Origin: Parapedobacter pyrenivorans_A
GTDB lineage: Bacteria > Bacteroidota > Bacteroidia > Sphingobacteriales > Sphingobacteriaceae
Length of the DNA stretch: 64,000 bases
Direction: 5' to 3'
Assembly: GCF_041925275.1 (NCBI RefSeq)
Contig: NZ_JBHEUZ010000001.1
Coordinates: forward strand, 496,001 to 560,000
Shown: positions 53,656 to 61,720 of the stretch, one piece after another
How the letters are laid out: the number at the start of each line of letters is the position of its first letter
Position numbering within the stretch: the stretch's first letter is position 1
Program-made: the position numbers and the translations under genes
The notes under the pieces: model-generated
What the model was told of the DNA's origin: nothing
Seen by the model: the letters and a program-made list of their open reading frames with translations, nothing else
Databases searched by the model: none

Positions 53656-54415
53656 CCATCGGCGGGCTCTCGTCCCTACGGCTCAGGTAATCACGTAAAA
53701 TCGTAAGTGCACGGGCATACCTACGGCTCACGGGATAGGCATATCCGCTATCCAACCATACCATGCCGTTTTCTAAGCGGTCTACATAGCGTTGGGCCAC
53801 CAGTACGCTTTGATCCAACTGCACGAACAAACCCCACTCCAAGAACCGCTTCTTGTATTTCGACAGGCTGTTGCGGTGGCTGATTACCCGCCCCACGGTA
53901 TCCACGCGCAGGATATTGGGCCGGCGGGGATCTACGGTGATGGCACGGACATCCCGCAGCAGCACCTTCACCGGCACCGGATCATCCACGTCCTTGATAA
54001 ATAGCGTTTGGTCGGCATCGCCCATGATCCGCCCCGACCGCCGGATGCGGTCCAGCTCATCCAGTTTACTGCGCACCTGGAGCGGATCGACCGGTTTAAC
54101 GATATAACCATGCACCCCTTTGTCCATGGCCGCGGCCTTGTAGTCCGGGTAAACGGTAATCAACAGGAAAAAGGCCGTGTGCCGGAAAAAACGGTGCGCT
54201 TCGTGCAGTCCATTTTCGTCGCGCAGTTCGATGTCGCACAGCACCACATCAACCGGCCCGTGCCGCTCAAGGAATCGAAGCGCCGCACTGCACGTAGTAA
54301 AACAACGGACGATGGCCAGGTCGCGCAGGCGCGCGTGCTCCCGTACCATGGCCAGGATATCCGTGTGCACACGGCGGTTATCGTCTATCACAATGGCAGA
54401 AAAGGTTGTCTCCAT
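53633..54415 (-). CDS. LytTR-family response regulator
   Basis: A 260-residue regulator. Receiver domain (about 5-125) with SAIVIDDNRR, the phospho-aspartate in VDVVLCDIELRDENGLH, and the lysine in GYIVKPVDPLQ. The LytTR DNA-binding domain (about 140-245) shows LFIKDVDD, ILRVDTVGRVISHRNSLSKYKKRFLEWGLFVQLDQSVLVAQRYVDRLENGMVWLDSGYAYPVSRRY. It likely controls the divergent lipoprotein operon through the direct repeats at 54463-54492. Confidence 0.9.
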   Translation of the reverse strand: METTFSAIVIDDNRRVHTDILAMVREHARLRDLAIVRCFTTCSAALRFLERHGPVDVVLCDIELRDENGLHEAHRFFRHTAFFLLITVYPDYKAAAMDKGVHGYIVKPVDPLQVRSKLDELDRIRRSGRIMGDADQTLFIKDVDDPVPVKVLLRDVRAITVDPRRPNILRVDTVGRVISHRNSLSKYKKRFLEWGLFVQLDQSVLVAQRYVDRLENGMVWLDSGYAYPVSRRYARALTILRDYLSRRDESPPMDDEQMEA

Positions 54416-54462
54416 GATTTAGCGTCAAATTGTCATTTATAGCGAATATCACAAAAATATAC

Positions 54463-54492
54463 CGGATTTCACTGTAAATCGACGGATTTCAC
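54463..54492. promoter_or_regulatory. Candidate LytTR operator (two direct repeats)
   Basis: CGGATTTCAC occurs at 54463-54472 and 54483-54492, a 20-base period that puts both on one DNA face, as is usual for LytTR sites. It lies between the LytTR gene and the divergent lipoprotein gene. Confidence 0.45.
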
Positions 54493-54565
54493 CGGTTTTT
54501 TTAAATAAAAAGCTAAAAAAAGAACATTTGCCGTAAATAGATTCATTGACCAAAATGCTTACACG

Positions 54566-54784
54566 ATGAAAAGAAAACCAATCATCTACATTTCGCTGGC
54601 CCTCGTTGCCGGCGCTTGGCTAGCCACCTCATGCGGTAAGGAAGAACTGCTGACCACGCTTTCCGAAGAAGCCCATCCTGATCGGGCGTTGCATTTGGAC
54701 AGCATGGACGTGTCCGGCCATTGGGCCGTCAAGACCGAGATTTGCTTTATTGCCAATCCGGATGATCCCACCGAACAACCATGA
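54566..54784 (+). CDS. Small lipoprotein or peptide precursor (72 aa)
   Basis: A type II signal (IIYISLALVAGAWLATSC, lipobox cysteine near residue 23) leaves a mature part of about 50 residues, EELLTTLSEEAHPDRALHLDSMDVSGHWAVKTEICF followed by an acidic tail. Only one further cysteine. No family recognised. It heads an operon; its stop overlaps the next start as ATGA. Its size and place before a presumed processing-type membrane pair raise the possibility that it is a precursor peptide. Confidence 0.7.
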   Translation: MKRKPIIYISLALVAGAWLATSCGKEELLTTLSEEAHPDRALHLDSMDVSGHWAVKTEICFIANPDDPTEQP

Positions 54785-55332
54785 TGGCGGCCATCCTGCG
54801 GCTCGTGCCGCCAGTGTTGTGCATCATACATTGCAGCAGCCTGGCCCTGCACAATGCCTACGGTCTCCTCCCAGCGGCAAAGGCCCCGCTGCTGGGCAAA
54901 TTGCTCAGTAGCGCTCCGATCCGTACGTACGGCCAGCTTTCCGGCAGCCGTACCGGCCACGGCTTCTTTGCGCCTCAGGTAGCCAGCATGTTCATGGTTC
55001 AGTTGCTGCGCGAAACGCCCGGCGACACGATCCGCTGGAACGGACCCGTGCTACGTACAGGCGGAGGAAAGACCCGCTACGTGGTGTTCCTCAACCAATG
55101 CCAGCACCTGCTGCCAAGCGCAGGCGAGGGCAAGGGCAATCCGGCGCGGAAGCGCGTAGTGGAAGCCACCCTCCACCGGATGGCCCGCCACGAGCTGCCT
55201 CCCACGGCCTACCCTACCCGCTGCGTTGTGTACGCCGTGCGGCACGTACCGTTGGGTACGCCCCATGGCGCCGCCAAGCCCACGCTGGCCGTCGCTTATG
55301 ATCAGTGCACCACCGCTATCCGTAAACCATGA
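54781..55332 (+). CDS. 183-residue membrane-anchored protein, partner of the HTTM protein
   Basis: One N-terminal transmembrane helix (ILRLVPPVLCIIHCSSLALHN), then an extracytoplasmic domain with RTYGQLSGSRTGHGFFAPQVASMFMVQLLRETPGD and a C-terminal RCVVYAVRHVPLG. The GHGFFAP phrase followed by a beta-rich domain recalls proteins encoded next to HTTM-domain proteins, and loosely the SdpA partner of SdpB in sporulation-delaying toxin systems. That likeness is weak. Both start and stop overlap the neighbours by four bases (ATGA), which indicates tight co-translation. Confidence 0.65.
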   Translation: MMAAILRLVPPVLCIIHCSSLALHNAYGLLPAAKAPLLGKLLSSAPIRTYGQLSGSRTGHGFFAPQVASMFMVQLLRETPGDTIRWNGPVLRTGGGKTRYVVFLNQCQHLLPSAGEGKGNPARKRVVEATLHRMARHELPPTAYPTRCVVYAVRHVPLGTPHGAAKPTLAVAYDQCTTAIRKP

Positions 55333-56186
55333 ACCAATACACTCAAACAGGCTGTATACCGCCGTGGCTTTCACTGCTCCGGCGTGGCACCGCCATCGTA
55401 CTGCTGGCGGCCTTCGTTGCCGTATGGGCAGACTATGCGCAGCTGTACAACGCGCCCTGGCTCCGGCAGCCCATCGGGGCTCCCTTTGCGGCCACGCTGC
55501 CGGTGGCGTATACCCTGCTTTGCCTACCGCTGTTGCTGGGGTATGCACCGCGCTTAGCCGCCGCACTGCTGTTGGTGCTGCACCACATGGCCTTCATCCA
55601 GCCGGGCCAGTTTACCTACGGGTTTGACCACGTCGCCATCATGGCCTTGTTTTACTGCGCCACCATCCCGCCGCGGCCCAACACGCGCTGGCCCCTGCGC
55701 ATGGTGCAGGTATCGCTTTGCATCATCTACACCTCGGCGGGAGTGGCCAAGGCCATCGGCCCCACATGGTGGACGGGCGAAGCCCTTTGGAAAGCCGCTA
55801 CGCTGCCCGGCTTCGAAGGGCCGCTTGCACCCTTGGTGCACCGGCTCGGTGGCTTGCGTCTGCTGTGGGTGGTCGGCGGCTGGGCCGTCATCGCCATCGA
55901 AGCGCTTTATCCCGTTGCCATATGGTTTCGCCGCACGCGGCGGCCATGGTGCTGGCTTACCATAGGCCTGCACGGAAGCATCGCCCTGGTGATGGGCCTT
56001 TACGCCTTCTCGGCCCTGATGATCCTGCTCAACATCGCCGCATTTGCCCTGCCCTACCGGCAGCCGGGGCAGCGACTACAAGGTACCCCCATGCATAGAT
56101 TGTTTACCCTCCGCCTGCGGCCGCCCCGCGCCACACCCTCGCGCGGCAATGCCGCGGCGCACCGTCCATCCCGCCTGCATGTATGA
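55329..56186 (+). CDS. HTTM/SdpB-like polytopic membrane protein
   Basis: A 285-residue protein with about seven transmembrane segments. The pattern TYGFDHVAIMALFYCATIPPRPN followed by LCIIYTSAGVAKAIGPTWWTGEALWKA is the HTTM core (as in SdpB and the membrane part of vitamin K-dependent carboxylase). The basic C-terminal 40 residues look like a low-complexity, GC-rich extension. HTTM proteins are little understood; SdpB is needed to mature a toxin peptide. Here it may act with the 183-residue protein on the small lipoprotein. Its stop overlaps the AraC start by 8 bases. Confidence 0.78.
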   Translation: MNQYTQTGCIPPWLSLLRRGTAIVLLAAFVAVWADYAQLYNAPWLRQPIGAPFAATLPVAYTLLCLPLLLGYAPRLAAALLLVLHHMAFIQPGQFTYGFDHVAIMALFYCATIPPRPNTRWPLRMVQVSLCIIYTSAGVAKAIGPTWWTGEALWKAATLPGFEGPLAPLVHRLGGLRLLWVVGGWAVIAIEALYPVAIWFRRTRRPWCWLTIGLHGSIALVMGLYAFSALMILLNIAAFALPYRQPGQRLQGTPMHRLFTLRLRPPRATPSRGNAAAHRPSRLHV

Positions 56187-57192
56187 CCCGGTCATTTACC
56201 AGTTCCGGCGGGCCTATCCGGCCGCCGCCCCGGTAGCCAGGCCGCCCTTTCGGCCGCAGGCCGAGCTGCGGTGTGCCGACGGGCAGCAGTACTACACCTG
56301 TGATGCCTTCGACCTGGCCCATTGCTTCCACGACGGTGCAGATACGTTTTTCGCCTCCATGGAAATCCATGCACGCGAAGACCTCCGGTTCCCCATCTCG
56401 TGCTCCCACTTTGACCTGCATGGATGCTATGTGGAAACGGGAACCCTCGCCGTGGCCGAACCGAATGGGCGCAGGCTCGCACTGCAAACCGGGCAATATG
56501 CGCTCGTATACGCACCCGAAGCCGAATACACGGTGTCCGTGGCCAGGGGCGTAACCGTGGTGCGGCTCTGGAGCACCAACGACCGCACGCTCATGCGCGA
56601 GCACACCCGGGCGCAACTCACCCCCTTGGCCAACCTCCTCCGGCAGTGGGCAGCCAGGGCCCCGCGGTGCTACCACAGCCGCGTGATACCCTTTGATAAA
56701 CCCTGCCGTGCCACGTGGGACAGGCTTGCCGCCCTGCCCCACCTCCGGCCGCTTACCATGGATAACCGCCTGCGCGAAACCATTACGGAATTGATCTATT
56801 GCTGCGTAGATATGCTGCACGAAAGCCGGAAAGACAGCAACCGGCCGCTTGCGCTGGTGCATGCCGTACGGGCAAAAGCCATCAAACTGATCCGGGAGGG
56901 TGTCGTTCCGAAAATACTGGAGCTGGCTGCAGACCACGGTGTGTCCGACTCCTATCTTAGGCGCGTGCACCGGAAATATTACCATGGATCGCCGCAAGAC
57001 TTCATCATGGGCCTCCGGTTGCGCAAAGCGCACGAATTGATTGTCGGCGACAGGGAGTCGAAACGCTACACGTATACACAGATTGCCTACATGGTGGGAT
57101 TCACTTGTGTTCAGGACCTGAACAAGCAATACAAAAAGCTGTACACGTATTTGCCGCACGAGACGAACGACTTGCTCTTTGGAAAGGAATAA
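56179..57192 (+). CDS. AraC-family transcriptional regulator
   Basis: About 337 residues. The N-terminal domain (30-190) is cupin-like (ISCSHFDLHGCYVETGTLAVAE...GQYALVYAPEAEYTVSVARG); the C-terminal HTH pair (about 235-335) reads AIKLIREGVVPKILELAADHGVSDSYLRRVHRKYYHGSPQDFIMGLRLRKAHELI and YTQIAYMVGFTCVQDLNKQYKKLYTYLP. The ATG at 56179 overlaps the stop of the HTTM gene; an earlier in-frame start would only lengthen the overlap. It is probably the regulator of this operon and of the following MauE gene. Confidence 0.85.
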   Translation: MYDPVIYQFRRAYPAAAPVARPPFRPQAELRCADGQQYYTCDAFDLAHCFHDGADTFFASMEIHAREDLRFPISCSHFDLHGCYVETGTLAVAEPNGRRLALQTGQYALVYAPEAEYTVSVARGVTVVRLWSTNDRTLMREHTRAQLTPLANLLRQWAARAPRCYHSRVIPFDKPCRATWDRLAALPHLRPLTMDNRLRETITELIYCCVDMLHESRKDSNRPLALVHAVRAKAIKLIREGVVPKILELAADHGVSDSYLRRVHRKYYHGSPQDFIMGLRLRKAHELIVGDRESKRYTYTQIAYMVGFTCVQDLNKQYKKLYTYLPHETNDLLFGKE

Positions 57193-57250
57193 ACTACCTT
57201 TAGACTCACCATCAATAGACGATTCCGATTTTTCTAAGGCTTTAGGTTCC

Positions 57251-57276
57251 GATTTCCCCCAATCGAAGGGGAAATC
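57251..57276. promoter_or_regulatory. 9-bp inverted repeat between the AraC and MauE genes
   Basis: GATTTCCCC / GGGGAAATC with an 8-nt loop, no T-run on either side. It ends 6 bases before a -7 element, so an operator for the AraC protein is at least as likely as a terminator. Confidence 0.5.
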
Positions 57277-57282
57277 TTGCCC

Positions 57283-57290
57283 TACCTTTG
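57283..57290 (+). promoter_or_regulatory. -7 promoter element abutting the MauE-fusion start
   Basis: TACCTTTG, a perfect TAnnTTTG match, with exactly five bases before the ATG at 57296. The spacing equals that at ccmB and implies a leaderless transcript. Confidence 0.5.
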
Positions 57291-57295
57291 CTTTC

Positions 57296-58966
57296 ATGAA
57301 GGAAGCAACACGCCGGCTAGTTGATACAATCATCAAGACGCTCACAATCACGATATATTACTGGTTCGCCCGCAAAGCAGTGTCTATCTGGGAGGCTTTC
57401 CAAACAAAAGCGTTCTGGCTGGATATGATTTCACTGCTTTGCATCCTGCTTTTCCTATATGCCGGTGGCATCAAATTATTGGAGTATCAGAAATTTATCG
57501 TACAGCTGGACCAATCACCGATGTTGAAAGGTCTCACGGGCTTCATCGCGTGGTTTATACCCACCGTAGAATTAATTATTTCAGTCACAATGAGTGTAGG
57601 TATGCTCCATTCGGCACGGTTGTTTCGCTGGAGTTTGCTGGCGTTTCTCGCACTGATGACCCTTTTCACCTTTTACATTCTCGCCATCCTGTTTATCAGC
57701 CCATCCATACCTTGCTCTTGCGGCGGCGTGATTGGCGAAATAGGCGGTTGGTGGGGGCATTTGGCATTCAATCTGATATTTGTAGGCAGTTCGGCTTATG
57801 TGCTTTTGGCACAGGAAGCCGCTGCCCCCATACCCGTGTTGGGGAAGCTATACGCAATCACCGCAGTGGCACTTATCCCTTTCTTCACCGTTGGATACCT
57901 GGCCCTGCGGGTTGACCGGAAGCCTGGTCACCGCTTTGCCGGATTCGAGCGGAAATTGCCCATCAATCTGCATGAGGCAGTGGCCATCATGGAACTTAAC
58001 AGTAACAGTTATTACCTTGCCGGCACAGATGACGACCATCTTTACCTCGCCCATCCCAGCGCCATTGGTCAGCTGCTCCAAATTCGCAACGACCTCTTGG
58101 ACTCCACATATATTCCGCTTTCACTGCCACCACTTACGTATATATCGGTTACTACGAGCGTGCAACCTCCTTATTTTTATCTGTCGGACGGTAATAGTGG
58201 GTGGGTTTACCGCGGGCTGCTCCGTGACCGGATGGCACTACCCTATTTAAACGGTTCGCGGTTTGTCCATGCCGTACCAACGAGCGGAAGCATCGTGGGC
58301 TTTTACGGCATGCAGGGCATGAAAAATGCATTGGGCTATTACACATCAGCCGATACCGCGATTAACTATCGCGACGGCCAACTCATTGAGCAGGGTGGCG
58401 AGGGTATGTTCAGTACCGATGGCAGACTGGTGTACGACAAACGACATGGGCGGTTCGTCTTCGTATACCACTACCGCAACGAGTACCTGGTATTGGATAG
58501 TCAGATGAACGTGCAACATACGGGCCATACCATAGACACCATCACTCGCGCCAAACTAAAGATAGGCCACAACCGGTCGGACGGCCAATACGTGTTACAG
58601 GAGTCATTAATGGTCAACCAACTGGCTGCCGTTAGCGACAACAAACTATATGTCAAAAGTATGCTGTTAGCTGGAAACGAGGACGAAGGCATGTACGATC
58701 GCCATACGGTGCTAGACGTCTACGACCTGGATAAGCAAGCCTACCTCCACAGCCTCTATCTGCCGGACAGGAGGGGGCATACAGTAAGGGCCTTAACCAT
58801 TACGAAAAACGGGCACATCGCTGTCCTCCAAGGGAGGGAGCTGGTGATGTACCCGTTCAATAAGATATCATTGCGCAATGACACAGGAAAAAGGAAGCCG
58901 AACACCTGTCTAAAAAGAAGTAGGCAACATTATATTAATCATTTAACAAAATTGATCACATTATGA
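57296..58966 (+). CDS. MauE/DoxX-type redox membrane protein with long C-terminal domain
   Basis: About 556 residues. The N-terminal 190 residues hold four to five transmembrane helices with the MauE pattern, including the cysteine pair in SPSIPCSCGGVIGEIGGWWGHLAFN. MauE-like proteins are linked to disulfide formation in exported proteins. From about residue 215 follows a soluble domain rich in tyrosine and Asp-Gly turns (YYLAGTDDDHLYLAHPS, YLDSQM-like and YDLDKQAYLHSLYLPDRR), probably an extracytoplasmic propeller. The frame could begin upstream at a TTG (57179) overlapping the AraC gene; the ATG is better. Its stop overlaps the next gene as ATGA. Confidence 0.82.
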   Translation: MKEATRRLVDTIIKTLTITIYYWFARKAVSIWEAFQTKAFWLDMISLLCILLFLYAGGIKLLEYQKFIVQLDQSPMLKGLTGFIAWFIPTVELIISVTMSVGMLHSARLFRWSLLAFLALMTLFTFYILAILFISPSIPCSCGGVIGEIGGWWGHLAFNLIFVGSSAYVLLAQEAAAPIPVLGKLYAITAVALIPFFTVGYLALRVDRKPGHRFAGFERKLPINLHEAVAIMELNSNSYYLAGTDDDHLYLAHPSAIGQLLQIRNDLLDSTYIPLSLPPLTYISVTTSVQPPYFYLSDGNSGWVYRGLLRDRMALPYLNGSRFVHAVPTSGSIVGFYGMQGMKNALGYYTSADTAINYRDGQLIEQGGEGMFSTDGRLVYDKRHGRFVFVYHYRNEYLVLDSQMNVQHTGHTIDTITRAKLKIGHNRSDGQYVLQESLMVNQLAAVSDNKLYVKSMLLAGNEDEGMYDRHTVLDVYDLDKQAYLHSLYLPDRRGHTVRALTITKNGHIAVLQGRELVMYPFNKISLRNDTGKRKPNTCLKRSRQHYINHLTKLITL

Positions 58967-59265
58967 AAAAGAGATCAAAAGTTATCGCCCTCGCAATGAC
59001 GTTAGTCATGGCTATAGGGTTTACAGTGGGTACGTTTGCGTACAATAAAAAAGCAGCCCTTGCACATGTTTCACCCACGAGGTATGAAGGATTGATCAGT
59101 ACTTGCCAGACATGTGTACCGGATCCCCTGGATCTAACGCAATTTGAATGTACGACCGATCCAACCAATGCTATCGAGCGATGTACTTGTGATGACGGCC
59201 AGGATGCCAAATCCGATCAGAACGCGGCAGAGCCTTGTCAGGCTTTGTACAAACACGCATTGTAG
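58963..59265 (+). CDS. Cys-rich secreted small protein (DUF6520-like)
   Basis: A 100-residue exported peptide. Signal region VIALAMTLVMAIGFTVGTFAYN is followed by a mature part of about 70 residues with six cysteines (STCQTC, FEC, RCTC, PC). This resembles the short DUF6520 proteins that accompany MauE genes in Bacteroidota. The paired cysteines suggest disulfides made by the MauE protein, to which the gene is coupled by an ATGA overlap. Function unknown. Confidence 0.75.
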   Translation: MKKRSKVIALAMTLVMAIGFTVGTFAYNKKAALAHVSPTRYEGLISTCQTCVPDPLDLTQFECTTDPTNAIERCTCDDGQDAKSDQNAAEPCQALYKHAL

Positions 59266-59293
59266 TAAGACGCGGTCAGGTTCCGTTTGAGCA

Positions 59294-60370
59294 TTACATA
59301 CTACCTGATAGGAGCCTTTCATATAACTGCTCATACCTGGTTTTAAAGTAATGCTCATTTATTTCCTCACAATAAGCAATTGCTCCGAGGCAAGCCTGCA
59401 TCGCTTCGTCCCGGGCAATTGCTTTTTCACAAGTACTGCTCGAGTTCAATACTTTATGTATGTATACATTTAACACCGTCTGGTATCGTCCCGCTTTTAG
59501 AAAAGCTGGGGACTCGTCCAAGTAGCGGTAAGCGGCCTGCAGAGCCAACCTATAATCCGGGTTTTGAGCATGATAAGCCGCTTCCATAGCGACATCATCC
59601 CATTTCTGATATGCTGGCGAATGAACCAGCATCCATTGCAACAACTCTCTGGCTGCCTTCTCGTCATTTTTGAGCAGATATTGGTACTTCATAAAGTATA
59701 AGACACCATCTTCCGGAAATACTGTCAACAGGCTGTCGATCATTTTCAACGCTAAAGGCTCGTTTCTTTTCAGCAGGGCACGTACATTCTCTATGGTTCT
59801 CTGCATATCCAAAACCTCCTTTGTGGCTTGTGGCGGGTCAAATGAACCGGACAGCACCTGTTCAATGGCCTGATCCAGCCCAAGCAATGGATGGCCTTTC
59901 CAGGTTATATGGCCTTTCGCATCCACTACGAACACTAGGGGTACACCGGTGACGGCCCATTTCTTGGCTGTCGCATTGTCTGTGGAATCAATCGCTACAG
60001 CAAAAGCCACGGTATCCAGGCGATGATGGAACACCTGTTTTACATCCGCCGCATACCGCAAGCCGTGGTCATCAGGCTGCCGGTTGTTAAAGGTGAAGAG
60101 TGACTTAAATTGTACGCGATCTTGATAACGCTGGGCTAATTGCTGCATATGAGGAATGGCTTTGATACACGGATTACACCAGGTCGCCGAAAATTCAATC
60201 ACATGGATGGTTCCTTTTTCACATTGGCTAACCGAATCACCAAGAAGCCAGGCATATGTACTCAACCCTGGAGCGGGGTCGCCTGGCATGAGTCCTTTAT
60301 CCTGGGCATTTGCAAACAGGGAGATACAGATCATCCCTATAAGCTTCGAAAATGTGTTAATAGCCTTCAT
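59294..60370 (-). CDS. TlpA-family thioredoxin-like protein
   Basis: A 358-residue exported protein: signal (FSKLIGMICISLFANA), then a thioredoxin fold (about 30-180) with the redox motif FSATWCNPCIKAIP and the cis-proline loop GVPLVFVVD, then a helical C-terminal domain of about 170 residues. TlpA proteins reduce or exchange disulfides in the periplasm. It is convergent with the Cys-rich peptide gene and overlaps the end of the SusD gene by 14 bases, so it is the last gene of the SusC/SusD operon. Confidence 0.9.
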   Translation of the reverse strand: MKAINTFSKLIGMICISLFANAQDKGLMPGDPAPGLSTYAWLLGDSVSQCEKGTIHVIEFSATWCNPCIKAIPHMQQLAQRYQDRVQFKSLFTFNNRQPDDHGLRYAADVKQVFHHRLDTVAFAVAIDSTDNATAKKWAVTGVPLVFVVDAKGHITWKGHPLLGLDQAIEQVLSGSFDPPQATKEVLDMQRTIENVRALLKRNEPLALKMIDSLLTVFPEDGVLYFMKYQYLLKNDEKAARELLQWMLVHSPAYQKWDDVAMEAAYHAQNPDYRLALQAAYRYLDESPAFLKAGRYQTVLNVYIHKVLNSSSTCEKAIARDEAMQACLGAIAYCEEINEHYFKTRYEQLYERLLSGSM

Positions 60371-61718
60371 TTTGCGTAAGGTTTGGATTTTTTAGCAATT
60401 CTTTTTCAGGAATGGGATATAATGCGGCTTCAGGCGTCCAGGTTGGTTTAAGTGCGCCCAGCACCTTATTGGCTAGGCCCCAGCGTTTCAGGTCGAACCA
60501 CCGGTGTGCGTATTCTCCAAAAAGTTCTATCCTCCGCTCATCCCTTATAGCATGGAGCAGCTCTTCTTTATCATTGGTGTTTTTTTGGGGCACTCCCGCA
60601 CGTGCACGTACACTGTTTAAATCGTTCAGCCCTCCAGCAATGTTGTTTAACCAAACGCAAGCTTCCGCTCGCAATAGATATTGTTCTGATAGCCGAAGTA
60701 TCGTCGAATATTCACTGTAAGGCGATTCATTGTTTATAAAGGCCTTGTATTTGACCGAATAAGTATAGTCCTCCCGTCTGGCAAACCATGCTTTTTTTCT
60801 CGGGTCGTCTACTTCTATTTGGAGTAGAAAATCGGGTGTTACAGTGGTAAAAGCCCTAGAGTAGGTGTTGTTGTACGTCAGGAGTGCTTCGTTAGCCTGT
60901 TTCAGATCGAGAGACGGATATATCTGCCATATGGCTTCGACGTTGTTTGCCAGGAACAATTCATCAAGCATTCCCCATTTAAACAACCCGTTCTGACCAA
61001 TCACCCGGCTTGCTTCCACTTCGGTTTGTCCCCATAGTTCGTTATAGGCATATACCCGGGCCAGCAAGGCGCTTGCGGCCCATGTGGTAGCCCTTGTCCG
61101 CTGCCCATTTCCAGACGTGAAATCAACTGGCAACAAATCCTTAGCCTTCGTCAGATCGAGTATAATTTGATCGTAAACCACTTCTTCGGGGTCGCGGTCA
61201 GCCAAGGCATTCTGCTGGTACGCTGTCGCCATCAGCAGCGGCACATCACCGAATAGGTTGACCAGATAAAAGTAATTCAGCGCTCTCAGGAAAAGCGATT
61301 CTCCCTCTAATTGCCGTTTAACTGCTTCAGAAAGCCGGCTATTTTCCTGGATCCCCTCCAAAACGGCATTGCAGGAATAGATGGAACGGTATGAGGTTGT
61401 CCAAATCTGCTGAATGATCTCGTCTGCCGGATCGAGCATGTTTTCAACGAAGCCGTTTGTATTATATACGAAGTTGAATTCATCAGCACTGGCACCGGTA
61501 ATATTGCCCGCATTCCGACCATAATCCGTCAAGTAGTGTCCACTTTGCAGCATGCCGTAAACTGCTTCCATCGCAGTTAGGGCCGAAGCGTCATCCGAAA
61601 ACACCGATTCGCGGACCAGTTCTGTTTTCGGGGGATCAATATGTAGGTAATCGGTGCAGGACGGCATAGTAAATACCATCAACAGCATAGTCGCTATATT
61701 TTTAGTCTTTATCATCAT
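60357..61718 (-). CDS. SusD/RagB-family outer-membrane lipoprotein (second)
   Basis: A 453-residue lipoprotein with signal (IATMLLMVFTMPSC), a SusD N-terminal region (FSDDASALTAMEAVYGMLQ) and the C-terminal RDERRIELFGEYAHRWFDLKRWGL motif. It pairs with the SusC gene that ends 2 bases upstream. The short length and the TlpA neighbour resemble the SusCD-TlpA sets that may take up peptides or siderophore-like molecules rather than glycans. Confidence 0.93.
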   Translation of the reverse strand: MMIKTKNIATMLLMVFTMPSCTDYLHIDPPKTELVRESVFSDDASALTAMEAVYGMLQSGHYLTDYGRNAGNITGASADEFNFVYNTNGFVENMLDPADEIIQQIWTTSYRSIYSCNAVLEGIQENSRLSEAVKRQLEGESLFLRALNYFYLVNLFGDVPLLMATAYQQNALADRDPEEVVYDQIILDLTKAKDLLPVDFTSGNGQRTRATTWAASALLARVYAYNELWGQTEVEASRVIGQNGLFKWGMLDELFLANNVEAIWQIYPSLDLKQANEALLTYNNTYSRAFTTVTPDFLLQIEVDDPRKKAWFARREDYTYSVKYKAFINNESPYSEYSTILRLSEQYLLRAEACVWLNNIAGGLNDLNSVRARAGVPQKNTNDKEELLHAIRDERRIELFGEYAHRWFDLKRWGLANKVLGALKPTWTPEAALYPIPEKELLKNPNLTQNEGY

Positions 61719-61720
61719 TT

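Noticed and set aside
56104..57351. A 415-codon open frame antisense to the AraC gene
   Set aside because: It mirrors the AraC gene in a G+C-rich stretch where antisense frames stay open; it has no recognisable domain, and the plus-strand gene is clear.
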